Source of the DNA: Enterobacter sp. CC120223-11
GTDB taxonomy: Bacteria > Pseudomonadota > Gammaproteobacteria > Enterobacterales > Enterobacteriaceae
Reading direction: 5' to 3'
Assembly (NCBI RefSeq): GCF_900215375.1
Contig: NZ_OBEF01000021.1
Location: forward strand, 1 to 64,000
Length of the DNA: 64,000 nt
The notes below the pieces were generated by a model. The model did no database searches, was not told where the DNA came from, and was given only the letters and a program-made list of their open reading frames with translations. The position numbers and the translations under genes were made by a program. This document shows, piece after piece, positions 31,853-41,861 of this stretch; within the stretch, counting starts at the first letter, position 1, and every line of letters starts with the position of its first letter.

Positions 31853-32428
31853 TCAGAACTGGAAGCGCATCCAGGCAAAGTAAACGTTGCCGTTGTTGTA
31901 AGTGCCTGGAATGTAAGTCATCTGGAACGTTGCCGGGCCGTAACCGATGGATGCCAGAGGCAGCAGCACCGGGATCGGGATGTAGTTCCAGTTATCACGG
32001 GCCGTTGCACCGACGGTGTAACCTAACCCAAGATGAAACTTATCATCTGCCAGCGGGCGCCAGGTTTTCTCCCAACCATAGCCGCCAATAGGTTCCCATT
32101 TATTGAAGGAATCCTTAAACGCCATCAGATAGATGCCGTGCCAGTTGCCTTTGTCATCCCAGCGTGACTGCCCAAAACCGGCCCCCCAGGGACGCTCATT
32201 ATACTTGTCCGTCTTCTCTTTGTCATAAGCGAAGCGGGCATGCCAGGTGATCGCCGGGACATACAAATCGTAGTGCTCCGGCGACTGCCAGGTTTGCGCA
32301 ATATTGTCACCCAGGGTGGAAAAGGCGTCGCTGACGGTAGACGTCATGTTTGCGTTTGCCAAAGAGGCAAACAGCAGCTGAACCGAAAACACCCCTGAAA
32401 ATATTAAGAATTTAATCAATCTGGACAC
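31853..32428 (-). CDS. pagP: PagP, lipid A palmitoyltransferase
   Basis: A 191-aa outer-membrane beta-barrel enzyme that transfers palmitate from phospholipids to lipid A, giving resistance to cationic peptides. A signal peptide of about 26 residues ends ANA. The conserved catalytic His is in [10 protein letters not shown], and the Asp-Ser pair is in [10 protein letters not shown]. The C-terminus ends in the aromatic YFAWMRFQF barrel signature. The start is GTG. The upstream DNA differs from E. coli because the efflux operon, not dcuC, lies next to it. Confidence 0.95.
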   Translation of the reverse strand: MSRLIKFLIFSGVFSVQLLFASLANANMTSTVSDAFSTLGDNIAQTWQSPEHYDLYVPAITWHARFAYDKEKTDKYNERPWGAGFGQSRWDDKGNWHGIYLMAFKDSFNKWEPIGGYGWEKTWRPLADDKFHLGLGYTVGATARDNWNYIPIPVLLPLASIGYGPATFQMTYIPGTYNNGNVYFAWMRFQF

Positions 32429-32518
32429 AAAATAATAACCATTCGAAGTTCATACCTGAACAGAGTAACCAGTTTAAAATTAATAAAACCTTAACGACAG
32501 AGGAATAATCCTTTTCTG

Positions 32519-32556
32519 TAAAAAAACAGCGCCATTTTAGCGCTGTTGACTTTTTT
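32519..32556 (-). terminator. Terminator of the copper/silver efflux operon
   Basis: An AACAGCGC / GCGCTGTT stem with a 7-nt loop, followed on the minus strand by a run of T. It lies about 30 bp past the cusA-like stop, upstream of pagP. Confidence 0.85.
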
Positions 32557-32586
32557 AATTAATTAAAGCTCGCATTAGGACGAATC

Positions 32587-35500
32587 TTATTTTTTTCGAT
32601 GCAGCAGCTTATAAACCGCTGGAATGACCAGCATCGAAAGCAGCGGTGCCGTGACCATACCGCCAATCATCGGGGCCGCAATACGACTCATCACTTCAGA
32701 CCCCGTCCCGCTGCCCCACATAATCGGTAACAGCCCGGCCATGATGGTTGCCACGGTCATGACCTTAGGCCTGACCCGAAGCACTGCACCCTCATGAATG
32801 GCATGCAGCAGCATGCCGTCATCAAGCACGCCATCCGCATTCCGATATTTATTGAGAGCCGTATTCAGATACAGCACCATAATAACGCCGAATTCCGCGG
32901 CTACGCCTGCCAGCGCAATAAAACCAACGGCACTGGCAACAGACAAATTATAGCCCAGCAGCCATAACAGCCAGACGCCACCAATTAGCGAAAACGGCAG
33001 TGCGCCCATGATCAGTAACACGTCGGAAATACGACGAAAAGTGAGCCACAGCAGCATAAAAATAATCATCAGCGTCACCGGCAACACTATTTCTAACTTC
33101 GCGATAGCACGTTCAAGATATTCAAACTGGCCGGACCAGGCGAGCGACACGCCCTGCGGCAGTTTTACCTGCTGCGCCACACGCTGCTGCATCTCCTCCA
33201 CCGCGGATTTCAGGTCACGTCCGCGCAGGTCAACGTAGATCCAGTTGGACAAGCGGGCGTTTTCGCTTTTCAGCATTGGCGGGCCTTCGCTGATACGCAC
33301 GTCCGCCAGTTCGCCCAGAGTGACCTGGCTGCCGTTTGCCGTCACCACCGGCAGCTGACGCAATTTTTCAACGTTGTCGCGCAGATCGCGCGGGTAGCGA
33401 ACGTTAATCGGGAAGCGCTCACGTCCTTCAATGGTTTGCCCCACGTTTTCGCCTCCGACCAGCGTACTGACCAGCGATTGCAGCTCCTGCACGGAAACGC
33501 CATAACGCGCCGCCTGCTGACGGTTAATGGCAATATCCACATAACGCCCGCCGGAGAGCCGCTCTGCCAGCGCCGACGTCACGCCCGGCACGGTTTTCAC
33601 CACGCCTTCAATTTCCTGGGCCACGCGCTCAATGTCCGCCAGATTGTTGCCGTTCACCTTGATGCCTACCGGACTTTTGATCCCCGTCGCCAGCATATCC
33701 AGGCGGTTACGGATCGGCGGCACCCAGACGTTGGCAATGCCCGGCACCTGCACCGTTTTATCCAGCTCCTCAATCAGCTTTTCGGTGGTCATGCCCGCCC
33801 GCCACTGGTCACGCGGTTTGAAGTGGATCGTCGTTTCCAGCATCGTCAGCGGCGCAGGATCGGTGGCGCTGTCCGCCCTGCCCGCTTTGCCAAAGACGCT
33901 TGCCACCTCCGGCACCGTTTTGATGAGCCTGTCCGTTTGCTGCAGCAGACGGCTGGCTTCCCGCACCGAAATCCCCGGCAGCGTGGACGGCATATAAAGC
34001 AGGTCGCCTTCATCGAGCGGCGGCATAAACTCGCTGCCGAGCCTGCTGAGCGGCCAGATGGTTAGCGCCAGCAGCGCCACCGCGATAACCAGTGTGGTTT
34101 TCGGCCAGGCGAGCACCTTATCGAGCAGTGGCTCATAAGCGCGAATGAGCGCCCGGTTGATCGGATTCGCGTTCTCATCAGGAATTTTACCGCGAATAAA
34201 ATAGCCCATCAGCACCGGAATCAGCGTGATCCCAAGCCCGGCGGCCATCGCCATTGACCAGGTCTTGGTGAACGCCAGCGGCGAGAACATCCGCCCTTCC
34301 TGCGCCTCCAGCGAAAATACCGGAATGAACGAAAGCGTGATAATTAGCAGGCTGCAAAACAGCGCGGGCCCTACTTCCACCGCGGCTTTCTCGGCGATAT
34401 GCCAGTAATCGGGCTGCTTGTCCGGGTGCTCGTGCCGCCACTGTTCCAGCACCTTATGCATATTCTCGATCATCACAATCGCCGCATCGACCATCGCGCC
34501 GATGGCAATGGCAATCCCGCCCAGCGACATGATGTTGGCGTTGATGCCCTGATAGTGCATCACGATAAATGCGCCGAGGATGCCGAGCGGCAGTGAAACA
34601 ATCGCCACCAGCGCCGAACGGAAATGGAACAGGAACAGCGTGCAGACCAGCGCCACCACGATAAACTCCTCGATAAGCTTATGGGTGAGCGTTTCAACCG
34701 CGTTTTCAATCAGCCCTGAGCGGTCATAAACCGGCACTATCTCCACGCCCTGCGGCAGCGTTTTTTGCAGGTCGGCAAGTTTTGCCTTCACAGCGTGCAG
34801 CGTGTCGAGGGCGTTTTTGCCGTAGCGCATTACGATAATACCGCCCGCGACCTCCCCTTCGCCGTTCAGTTCCGCCACGCCGCGGCGGATTTCGGGCCCA
34901 ATCTGCACTTTGGCAACGTCAGAGAGCATCACCGGCACGCCGTCACGGCTGGCAATCACCACATGGCGGAAATCGTCCAGTCCTTTCAGATAGCCGGTCG
35001 TACGCACCATATATTCGGCTTCGCCCATCTCCATCACCGCACCACCGCTCTCCTGATTGGCAGCTTTCAGAGCAGAAACCAGCTGCTGATGCGTCACGTT
35101 CAACGCCCGCAGCCTGTCGGGATCGACCACCACCTGATATTGCCGCACCATGCCGCCGACGCTCGCCACTTCCGAGACATTCGGCACGGTTTTCAGCTCA
35201 TACTTGAGCGTCCAGTCCTGAAGAGCGCGCAGATCCGCCAGGCTGTGCTTGCCGCTCTTATCCACCAAAGCATATTCATAAATCCAGCCCACGCCGGTCG
35301 CGTCCGGCCCCAGCTCCACTTTGACGCCCTCCGGGAGCTGAGACTGGATCTGACTCAGATACTCCAGCACCCGCGATCGCGCCCAGTAGATATCCGTCCC
35401 GTCCTCAAACAGCACGTACACGTAGGCATCGCCGAACATCGAAAAGCCGCGCACGGTTTTTGCACCCGGAACAGAAAGCATGGTGGTTGTCAGCGGCCAG

Positions 35501-35697
35501 GTCACCTGATCTTCAATCACCTGCGGCGCTTTACCAGGGTAGCTGGCGCGAACGATCACCTGGACGTCTGAGAGATCGGGCAACGCATCCAGCGGCGCGC
35601 GCTGCACCGACCACCAGCCCCAGATGGCCATGCCTAACGCCGCCACAATCACCAGCAGGCGGTTGCGCAGCGCACCACGAATCACGGCGGCAATCAT
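32587..35697 (-). CDS. cusA: CusA/SilA-like heavy-metal efflux RND pump
   Basis: A 1036-aa inner-membrane RND transporter of the monovalent-cation HME class (Cu+/Ag+). Twelve membrane segments are expected, with the charged TM4 motif [13 protein letters not shown] near residue 400. The three CusA copper-binding methionines are conserved in context: [19 protein letters not shown] and NRLDMLATG. The protein is clearly diverged from E. coli CusA across its length, so it is a separate lineage. Its start overlaps the cusB-like stop (ATGA). Metal specificity is inferred from these methionines. Confidence 0.93.
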   Translation of the reverse strand: MIAAVIRGALRNRLLVIVAALGMAIWGWWSVQRAPLDALPDLSDVQVIVRASYPGKAPQVIEDQVTWPLTTTMLSVPGAKTVRGFSMFGDAYVYVLFEDGTDIYWARSRVLEYLSQIQSQLPEGVKVELGPDATGVGWIYEYALVDKSGKHSLADLRALQDWTLKYELKTVPNVSEVASVGGMVRQYQVVVDPDRLRALNVTHQQLVSALKAANQESGGAVMEMGEAEYMVRTTGYLKGLDDFRHVVIASRDGVPVMLSDVAKVQIGPEIRRGVAELNGEGEVAGGIIVMRYGKNALDTLHAVKAKLADLQKTLPQGVEIVPVYDRSGLIENAVETLTHKLIEEFIVVALVCTLFLFHFRSALVAIVSLPLGILGAFIVMHYQGINANIMSLGGIAIAIGAMVDAAIVMIENMHKVLEQWRHEHPDKQPDYWHIAEKAAVEVGPALFCSLLIITLSFIPVFSLEAQEGRMFSPLAFTKTWSMAMAAGLGITLIPVLMGYFIRGKIPDENANPINRALIRAYEPLLDKVLAWPKTTLVIAVALLALTIWPLSRLGSEFMPPLDEGDLLYMPSTLPGISVREASRLLQQTDRLIKTVPEVASVFGKAGRADSATDPAPLTMLETTIHFKPRDQWRAGMTTEKLIEELDKTVQVPGIANVWVPPIRNRLDMLATGIKSPVGIKVNGNNLADIERVAQEIEGVVKTVPGVTSALAERLSGGRYVDIAINRQQAARYGVSVQELQSLVSTLVGGENVGQTIEGRERFPINVRYPRDLRDNVEKLRQLPVVTANGSQVTLGELADVRISEGPPMLKSENARLSNWIYVDLRGRDLKSAVEEMQQRVAQQVKLPQGVSLAWSGQFEYLERAIAKLEIVLPVTLMIIFMLLWLTFRRISDVLLIMGALPFSLIGGVWLLWLLGYNLSVASAVGFIALAGVAAEFGVIMVLYLNTALNKYRNADGVLDDGMLLHAIHEGAVLRVRPKVMTVATIMAGLLPIMWGSGTGSEVMSRIAAPMIGGMVTAPLLSMLVIPAVYKLLHRKK

Positions 35698-36938
35698 TGT
35701 GCGTCCCCCATGTCATGATGCGAATGATCCTGCGCGACGGGCGCTTCCGGCAATGCACTGCGCAGGCTCGCTTCCGAATCAATCAGGAACTGGCCCGAAG
35801 TCACCACGCGATCGCCCTCCTTCAGCCCAGTGCGGATTTCCGTCCAGCCCTCGGCGCTCAGGCCCGGCGTGACGTTCACCGCCTGGAAATGCCCCTCTTC
35901 TCCGGCCACAATGACCCGGTTGCTGCTGCCGGTCGCAATCAGCGCTTCTTCAGGGATCGCCAGCACCGGCGAAGAGGCCTGCCTGCTGGCCTGCTCCACG
36001 CGCAGATACATGCCCGGTTTCAGCTTTTGCTGCGGGTTATCCAGCACGATGCGCGCCTTCAGCGTGCGGGTCGTGGTTTCCATCTGCGGCAGCAGTTCAC
36101 TGACGCGACCGTGAAACGTCAGGCCCGGCCAACTTTCCGACGTGGCTCTCACCTCGCTGCCCACTGCCAGCCCCGAGGCCTGGCTTTGCGGGTAATCCAC
36201 GACCAGCCAGACCGGGTCCAGACCTGCCAGTTCGAACAGCGGCGCGGTTGCCGCCACCTGTGCGCCTTCGCGGGTGTCCAGTTTTGCCACATAGCCTGCT
36301 TTTTCCGCGCGAAGCGTCAGGCGGGTTTGCGGCTTCCCGCTGCGTTCCACCTCGCGAACAATCGCCTCCGGCATGAACTGCAACGCCAGACGTTCGCGCG
36401 CGGCTCGCGTCAGTGCGGCATCGCCTAACTGGCGAACCGCCAGATACTCCTGTTGGGCGGTGGTCCACGTTGGGATCCACAACTGCGCCAGCGGTTCACC
36501 CGCTTTCACCCACTGCTGCGGCGCACGAACGAACAGTTTTTCCACCACGCCATTGGCGGGCGATGGGACTGTTTGCAGGCTGCGATCGTCGGTAGTCACC
36601 GTCGCCCAGGCCTGGAAAGCAGGCGTGAGGCTGCGCATCTGCGCCGCCTGCACCACCATGCCTAAGTTTTGTTGCTGCTGTGGGCTGATGCTGACGCCGC
36701 TCTGCGTCGGGTGCTGGCCCTCATCGGCGTAGCGCGGCACCAGCTGCATGTCCATAAACGGCGACTTGCCTGGTTTGTCAAAACGCTGTCCGGGCACCAT
36801 CGGATCGTACCAGTAGAGGACTTTACGTTCGGGCTGAGCGGGTTGTGCAGGCTCAGCGTGTCCGCGAGTTCCGGCGAAGTAGCCGCCGGTTCCCGCAAGA
36901 ATTGCGACGCTCAGCGCCGTCAGAAGATATTTTTTCAC
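35694..36938 (-). CDS. cusB: CusB-like periplasmic adaptor
   Basis: A 414-aa membrane-fusion protein linking the RND pump to the outer-membrane channel. An N-terminal signal/anchor ([18 protein letters not shown]) is followed by the metal-binding segment YWYDPMVPG...[12 protein letters not shown]. This keeps the three methionines known from CusB. The lipoyl/beta-barrel halves follow (about residues 110-330), and the C-terminus is His-rich ([10 protein letters not shown]). Both ends overlap neighbouring genes by 4 bp. Confidence 0.92.
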   Translation of the reverse strand: MKKYLLTALSVAILAGTGGYFAGTRGHAEPAQPAQPERKVLYWYDPMVPGQRFDKPGKSPFMDMQLVPRYADEGQHPTQSGVSISPQQQQNLGMVVQAAQMRSLTPAFQAWATVTTDDRSLQTVPSPANGVVEKLFVRAPQQWVKAGEPLAQLWIPTWTTAQQEYLAVRQLGDAALTRAARERLALQFMPEAIVREVERSGKPQTRLTLRAEKAGYVAKLDTREGAQVAATAPLFELAGLDPVWLVVDYPQSQASGLAVGSEVRATSESWPGLTFHGRVSELLPQMETTTRTLKARIVLDNPQQKLKPGMYLRVEQASRQASSPVLAIPEEALIATGSSNRVIVAGEEGHFQAVNVTPGLSAEGWTEIRTGLKEGDRVVTSGQFLIDSEASLRSALPEAPVAQDHSHHDMGDAQ

Positions 36939-38191
36939 AGGGCGCTCTCCTGGGGGATCAGGTACTGAATCGCCGCCCAGTTACGGGCAACGGCTTTTTC
37001 GGCCACGCTGGTGGCAAGCGTGGAATCGAGCAGGTCACGGCGGGCAGAAAGCAGTGCCGAAAGGTCCGACTGCCCGGCGCGATACTGGGCGTTGAGCAAT
37101 TTTACCCGCTGCTGCTGCAGCGGCAGCACCTCATCGCGCTGGCGAAGCCACAGGGTTTGCGCGGCCTGATATTCAGCAATCAAACTACTGAGCTGGGCGG
37201 CGTGAGCGCGCTGCGTCAGAGCCAGCCGATCGTTCGCCTGCATCGTGCGAGAAACATCAGCGGCGTGATCTTTGTCCTGCCGCTTAGACTGGAACAGCGG
37301 CAGATCGACGGTGAACATCACCCCCGCCATGTCGTCGTAATCCTCCGAGCGGTGCGCGTAGTAAACCTCCACGTCGATATCGGGGATCGCGGCAATTGCC
37401 GATTCCGACGAGCGCGCTTTGGCAGTATTCGCCTCCCGCGAAGCCGCAATCACTTCCGGGTGCATCGCAATGCCTTCATTCAGCGTTTTTTCGTCGGCAG
37501 GCAGCCGCTGCCAGGACGGCATTTTGCCGCTGATGCCTGTCACCGCTTCACCGGTAAGCTGTAAAAGGCGGGCCTGCGCCAAACGCACATCACGTTCAGC
37601 GAGCGTCACCTTATCCCGCATCCCGTTCAGCCCGATTCGTAGCGCCAGCACGCTGTCCGGCGCGGACGATCCTGCTCCCACGCTGGCTTTTTGCACGCCG
37701 AGCTGGCGTTCAGTTTCACTCACCAGCTGCCGGGCGGCGGTTAAGGCCTGCTGCGACAGCGCCAAATCCAGCCAGGCCTGCGCGGTGTCGCGCTGCAGAT
37801 TAGCCAGCAGCGTTTGCGCCTGCGCGTTCACCCCGCGAGACTGTGCCTGAAGGGTTTTCGCCTTGCGGTCACGCTTCTCCTCGCTCACGTAGCGCTGCAT
37901 GATGCCGATGCGCTGCATGGTCATCCCTTCGCGGGTAAAGCGCCGGTCGTTACTGCCCTGCACCGGCACGTTCTCAATGCCGAATTTCAGTTTCGGGTCC
38001 GGGAGTTCGTGCGCGGAATCCGCCATAGATTCGAGGGCGCGGGCTTCATTGCGGCTGGCAGAAAGCTCAGCGGAATAGTCGCGTGCGGCGGCCAGGGTCT
38101 GCGCGAGCGTCCACGACTCTGCGTGAGCAGAACCCTGAACGGACGCGAACAGCACCCCGCCGAGCCACAGGCTCAGCGTCAGTTTTTTCAT
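36935..38191 (-). CDS. cusC: CusC/CzcC-like outer-membrane efflux channel
   Basis: A 418-aa TolC-family protein with two OEP domains and long helical segments. A Sec signal ends SAHAES. There is no lipobox, unlike E. coli CusC, so it is closer to CzcC-type channels in this respect. It completes the tripartite pump. Its stop overlaps the cusB-like start, and the cusF-like gene lies 13 bp upstream. Confidence 0.88.
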   Translation of the reverse strand: MKKLTLSLWLGGVLFASVQGSAHAESWTLAQTLAAARDYSAELSASRNEARALESMADSAHELPDPKLKFGIENVPVQGSNDRRFTREGMTMQRIGIMQRYVSEEKRDRKAKTLQAQSRGVNAQAQTLLANLQRDTAQAWLDLALSQQALTAARQLVSETERQLGVQKASVGAGSSAPDSVLALRIGLNGMRDKVTLAERDVRLAQARLLQLTGEAVTGISGKMPSWQRLPADEKTLNEGIAMHPEVIAASREANTAKARSSESAIAAIPDIDVEVYYAHRSEDYDDMAGVMFTVDLPLFQSKRQDKDHAADVSRTMQANDRLALTQRAHAAQLSSLIAEYQAAQTLWLRQRDEVLPLQQQRVKLLNAQYRAGQSDLSALLSARRDLLDSTLATSVAEKAVARNWAAIQYLIPQESAL

Positions 38192-38204
38192 GGTTATCCC
38201 CGGA

Positions 38205-38510
38205 TCAGCGACGAACGGTCAGCGCGGTAATTTCGTAGCGCCCATCCACCAGACTCACGTCAAAATCCACCGGGTCATCGATGTTCACGGCGGGCAGAAC
38301 CCGATTTTTTGCCAGCGCGAACGGCATGGTCATCGGCGGCCATTGCAGTTCAGGCACGGCGTCGTGCTCAAGGGTTAGTGAATGGGCAGAGATAGCTTTG
38401 ACCACGCCTTTGACGTGATAAACGGTTGTTGCGGTTTCAGCCGCAGAGACAGGGGCAATAAAAGTGACGAGCAGTGCGCCAGCCAGCGCAGCGACAGACA
38501 GAAATTTCAT
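38205..38510 (-). CDS. cusF: CusF-like periplasmic Cu/Ag chaperone
   Basis: A 101-aa secreted OB-fold protein. A signal peptide ends VSAAET. The CusF metal site (His, Trp, Met, Met) is recognisable in LEHDAVPELQWPPMTMPF, where Trp stacks over the metal held by the two methionines. It delivers Cu+/Ag+ to the CusB-like adaptor. Unlike E. coli cusCFBA, cusF here comes before cusC. Confidence 0.9.
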   Translation of the reverse strand: MKFLSVAALAGALLVTFIAPVSAAETATTVYHVKGVVKAISAHSLTLEHDAVPELQWPPMTMPFALAKNRVLPAVNIDDPVDFDVSLVDGRYEITALTVRR

Positions 38511-38566
38511 GATGTTCTCCAGATAATCGTTAACAGTTTGAAAATTAAGCGAGTTATCAGGAGGTT

Positions 38567-38965
38567 TTATTCTCGGAACCGGCAGAAGCGGATCGTTGCC
38601 GGCGGCCCCACGGCGGGCGGTTTGAGGGTCCAGTCGGCGCGGGAGACTGACTGGCAGGGGATTTCCACCGCGGCAAGCGTCAGGGTAACAGGCAGCGCCA
38701 CGACGGGCGGATGGTCTGCAAGCTTCTGAGCGCTGTCCGGGACGCAGTGCTTATCGCACAGTGGCGTTTTCATCGTTGATGAAGGCAACTTCTGATGCTC
38801 AACGTGCTGGAGCATCGCGCTGTCGCCCATCAGATTAAGGTCACACTGATGAGCGGCCAGAACCAGCTGGCTTTGCAGGACAAGCACGCCAAAGGCCACC
38901 AGCAGCATCGCAAGATGCCGCCGGAAAAAGCGCAGGCGATAAGTCCAGTGTGCGTTCATCATCAT
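38567..38965 (-). CDS. Secreted or membrane-anchored Cys/His protein of the efflux operon
   Basis: A 132-aa protein of unknown function, first in the operon. A hydrophobic stretch (HLAMLLVAFGVLVLQSQLVLA, read in two halves) at about residues 18-38 looks like a signal peptide or anchor. The following part holds Cys and His residues (AHQC, HVEHQK, CDKHC) that could bind metal. The layout resembles CzcI/CopL-type accessory proteins of other metal operons, but no clear family match was recognised. The start is one of three consecutive ATGs (38965-38957) with no strong RBS. The stop is 56 bp before cusF. Confidence 0.72.
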   Translation of the reverse strand: MMMNAHWTYRLRFFRRHLAMLLVAFGVLVLQSQLVLAAHQCDLNLMGDSAMLQHVEHQKLPSSTMKTPLCDKHCVPDSAQKLADHPPVVALPVTLTLAAVEIPCQSVSRADWTLKPPAVGPPATIRFCRFRE

Positions 38966-39294
38966 GGTCGTCAGGGGAAAGTGGCCCGAGTATACGCAGC
39001 GTAAAAACCCCAGTGGAAGCAGTTTTTAAACTCTTTACATAAAGGGGAAAGACACTGATTTTATTTAACTTTTATTTTTCATTCATGCATCAATGGAAGG
39101 TAAAACATTCACCGAATAATAGAGATATAATGTGATAGCGGTTTTTGTTTCCGCGTCAGGAAGCTCGTTGTCGTCAGTTTATTGATTTCCGTCAGTAAAA
39201 TTTGGCCGTTTATTGGGCACATTCCCAGACTTCATTTTTAAAATATTCTCTTATTCAGTATTTTCTTTGGGCAGCAGGAAGACAGGAATCCATC
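38966..39294. promoter_or_regulatory. Divergent promoter region, efflux operon and dcuC
   Basis: About 330 bp between the two divergent units, A+T-rich in the middle. A candidate FNR site TTGATTTCCGTCAG (39182-39195; consensus TTGAT-N4-ATCAA, 8 of 10) lies about 100 bp before dcuC, in keeping with the FNR control of dcuC in E. coli. No CusR or CueR-type palindrome was clear on the efflux side, and no cusRS-like regulator is in the window. Confidence 0.4.
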
Positions 39295-40668
39295 ATGCTA
39301 ACGTTGTTTGAACTCCTTATCGGGGTGCTCGTCATTGTGGGCGTCGCCCGCTATATCATCAAAGGCTATTCCGCGACGGGCGTGCTGTTTGTCGGCGGCC
39401 TGGCGCTGCTTATCGCCAGCGCCCTGATGGGCCACAAAATCCTGCCGGCCAGCGCCAGCAGCACCGGCTACTCCGCCACCGATATTGTCGAATACATCAA
39501 AATCCTGCTGATGAGCCGCGGCGGCGACCTCGGCATGATGATCATGATGCTGTGCGGCTTTGCGGCCTACATGACCCATATCGGCGCCAACGATATGGTG
39601 GTCAAGCTGACCTCTAAACCGCTGCGCTACATCAACTCGCCTTACATCCTGATGATTGCCGCCTATTTCGTGGCCTGCCTGATGTCGCTGGCGGTCTCTT
39701 CCGCAACGGGCCTCGGCGTGCTGCTGATGGGGACACTGTTCCCGGTGATGGTGAACGTCGGTATCAGCCGCGGGGCTGCGGCGGCTATCTGTGCCTCTCC
39801 TGCCGCGATCATTCTGTCGCCAACCTCCGGCGACGTGGTGTTGGCCGCGAAAGCCGCTGAAATGCCGCTGATCGACTTTGCCTTCAAAACCACCCTGCCG
39901 ATTTCCATCGCCGCGATTATCGCGATGGCCGTGGCGCATTTCTTCTGGCAGCGCTATCTCGACAAGAAAGAGAATATCTCCCACGAGATGCTCGACGTCA
40001 GCGAAATCACCACCAACGCACCGTCGTTCTACGCCATTCTGCCATTCACCCCGATTATCGGCGTGCTGATTTTTGACGGTAAATGGGGCCCGGAGCTGCA
40101 CATCATCACCATTCTGGTTATCTGCATGCTGCTGGCGGCGATTCTGGAATTCTTCCGTGGCTTTAACACCCAGAAAGTGTTCTCTGGCCTCGAAGTGGCC
40201 TACCGCGGTATGGCGGATGCCTTTGCGGGCGTGGTGATGCTGCTGGTTGCGGCAGGCGTGTTTGCCCAGGGTCTGAGCACCATTGGCTTTATCGACAGCC
40301 TGATCTCCATCGCCACCTCCTTCGGTTCAGCGAGCATCATCCTGATGCTGGTGCTGGTAGTGCTGACCATGCTGGCGGCCATGACTACGGGCTCCGGTAA
40401 CGCGCCGTTCTATGCCTTCGTCGAAATGATCCCGAAACTGGCGCACAGCTCAGGCATCAACCCGGCGTATCTGTCTATTCCGATGCTGCAAGCCTCCAAC
40501 CTCGGCCGCACCATTTCCCCGGTTTCCGGCGTCGTCGTTGCCGTCTCCGGTATGGCAAAAATCTCGCCATTTGAAGTGGTTAAGCGCACGTCGATTCCGG
40601 TATTGGTCGGCCTGGTTGTGGTGATCATCGCCACTGAATTTATGGTGCCTTCGGCACTGGTGCATTGA
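39295..40668 (+). CDS. dcuC: DcuC, anaerobic C4-dicarboxylate transporter
   Basis: A 457-aa membrane protein with about 12 helices, mainly a succinate exporter during fermentation. It starts MLTLFELLIGVLVIVGVARY and closely follows E. coli DcuC. The ATG at 39295 has AGGAATCC-type upstream sequence. In E. coli pagP and dcuC are direct divergent neighbours; the efflux operon is inserted between them here. The C-terminus is slightly shorter than in E. coli. Confidence 0.95.
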   Translation: MLTLFELLIGVLVIVGVARYIIKGYSATGVLFVGGLALLIASALMGHKILPASASSTGYSATDIVEYIKILLMSRGGDLGMMIMMLCGFAAYMTHIGANDMVVKLTSKPLRYINSPYILMIAAYFVACLMSLAVSSATGLGVLLMGTLFPVMVNVGISRGAAAAICASPAAIILSPTSGDVVLAAKAAEMPLIDFAFKTTLPISIAAIIAMAVAHFFWQRYLDKKENISHEMLDVSEITTNAPSFYAILPFTPIIGVLIFDGKWGPELHIITILVICMLLAAILEFFRGFNTQKVFSGLEVAYRGMADAFAGVVMLLVAAGVFAQGLSTIGFIDSLISIATSFGSASIILMLVLVVLTMLAAMTTGSGNAPFYAFVEMIPKLAHSSGINPAYLSIPMLQASNLGRTISPVSGVVVAVSGMAKISPFEVVKRTSIPVLVGLVVVIIATEFMVPSALVH

Positions 40669-40685
40669 TAAGCACTCGCAACGAA

Positions 40686-40711
40686 AAGGCGCCTGAGGGC
40701 GCCTTTTTTGT
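40686..40711 (+). terminator. Terminator after dcuC
   Basis: AAGGCGCC / GGCGCCTT hairpin with a TGAG loop, followed by TTTTTTG. Confidence 0.88.
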
Positions 40712-40757
40712 GCTTTAATATTTCCTGAAATCTTTCATCCCGCTATCAGGAAAAACC

Positions 40758-41564
40758 ATGTTCAGGAAGGATATAGCCGCCATTAGCGCCGCCGCACTGA
40801 TGCTGGGTGCCCCGCTCGTACACGCCGACCCACTGACCGCAACGAAATACGGTGATTTCGATCGCTACGTGCTGGCGCTCTCCTGGCAAACCGGTTTTTG
40901 CCAGAGCATGCAGGAACGCAACCGCGATGAGCCGGACGAATGCCGGCTGCAAAAAGAGGTGAAGGATAAAACCAGCTATCTGACGGTGCATGGCCTGTGG
41001 CCTGGCCTGCCGAAATCCATCGCCTCTCGCGGCGTGGACGATCGCCGCTGGATGCGTTACGGCTGCGCCACGCGCCCGGTGCCGAACATGCCTGAAGCCC
41101 GCGCCAGCCGCAAGTGCTCAGCAGCCGAAACCGGATTGTCTCTGGAGATGGCCAACAAGCTCAACAACGTGATGCCGGGCAGCGGCGGTGGTTCCTGCCT
41201 TGAGCGCTACGAATACGCCAAACACGGCGTCTGCTTCGGCTTCGACCCGGATGCCTACTTTGGCACCATGGTGCGCCTGAACGGTGAAATCAAACAGAGC
41301 GCGCTCGGCACATTCCTGGCGCAAAACTACGGCAAAACCGTCACCCGCGATGCGTTTAACGACGCCGTGGCGAAAAGCTACGGTAGAGAGGGCGTGAAAG
41401 CGTTCAAATTAACCTGCAACGGTAACCCGACCTACCTGACCGAAATGCAGATTGCGATTAAAGCCTCCGCGATTAACGCCCCGCTGGCGGAGGGTTCACT
41501 CCTACCTCAGCCTCACCCGGGCAACTGCGGGAAGCAGTTTGTCATTGATAAAGCAGGCAACTGA
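40758..41564 (+). CDS. rna: RNase I (Rna), RNase T2 family
   Basis: A 268-aa periplasmic endoribonuclease of broad specificity. A signal peptide of about 23 residues ends VHADP. Both conserved active-site segments are present: LTVHGLWPG near residue 78 and ERYEYAKHGVC near residue 150. Paired cysteines fit the disulfide-rich fold. It lies directly after dcuC; the citrate-fermentation cluster found between them in E. coli is missing. Confidence 0.95.
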   Translation: MFRKDIAAISAAALMLGAPLVHADPLTATKYGDFDRYVLALSWQTGFCQSMQERNRDEPDECRLQKEVKDKTSYLTVHGLWPGLPKSIASRGVDDRRWMRYGCATRPVPNMPEARASRKCSAAETGLSLEMANKLNNVMPGSGGGSCLERYEYAKHGVCFGFDPDAYFGTMVRLNGEIKQSALGTFLAQNYGKTVTRDAFNDAVAKSYGREGVKAFKLTCNGNPTYLTEMQIAIKASAINAPLAEGSLLPQPHPGNCGKQFVIDKAGN

Positions 41565-41572
41565 GTTTCCAT

Positions 41573-41668
41573 TGCCCGGTGGTGGCTACGCCGTACCGGG
41601 CTTACAAAATCATCATGTTTACATCGGCCCGATTTGTAGGCCCGGCAAACGCCAGCGTCGCCGGGCAA
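41573..41668. repeat. REP/BIME-like repeat after rna
   Basis: Two inverted REP-like units (TTGCCCGGTGGTGGC...TACCGGGC and GTAGGCCCGGCAAACGCC...GCCGGGCAA) separated by about 30 bp. They occupy the first third of the rna-fryB gap. Confidence 0.7.
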
Positions 41669-41738
41669 TTCCCCTCCGCAACCCTCCTCTTTCATCGTCT
41701 TTTCTTATAGCCTGACCGCCATCACACTTCCTGCCGCG

Positions 41739-41778
41739 TGCATCAAATGTCTGGTAATTGCATCATTTACCCGGTAAC
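41739..41778. promoter_or_regulatory. 20-bp tandem direct repeat, candidate AraC-type operator
   Basis: Two adjacent copies, each beginning TGCATCA and containing CYGGTAA at the same offset: 41739-41758 and 41759-41778. They agree at 14 of 20 positions. A CATAAT -10-like box lies at 41799-41804, so the repeats end near the -35 position, the usual place for AraC-family activators, which bind direct repeats about two helical turns long. YpdC, encoded at the far end of the cluster, is the obvious candidate ligand. This is inference. Confidence 0.5.
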
Positions 41779-41861
41779 GAAACCCGGAAACCTCTGACCA
41801 TAATCGCTCTGTCTCATTCCTCTTAATTCAAAGCATTATTTCAAAGAACACGGAGCTGAAC

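Noticed and set aside
34765-36428. Plus-strand frames opposite the cusA- and cusB-like genes
   Set aside because: Shadows; the minus-strand genes have full family motifs and coupled starts.
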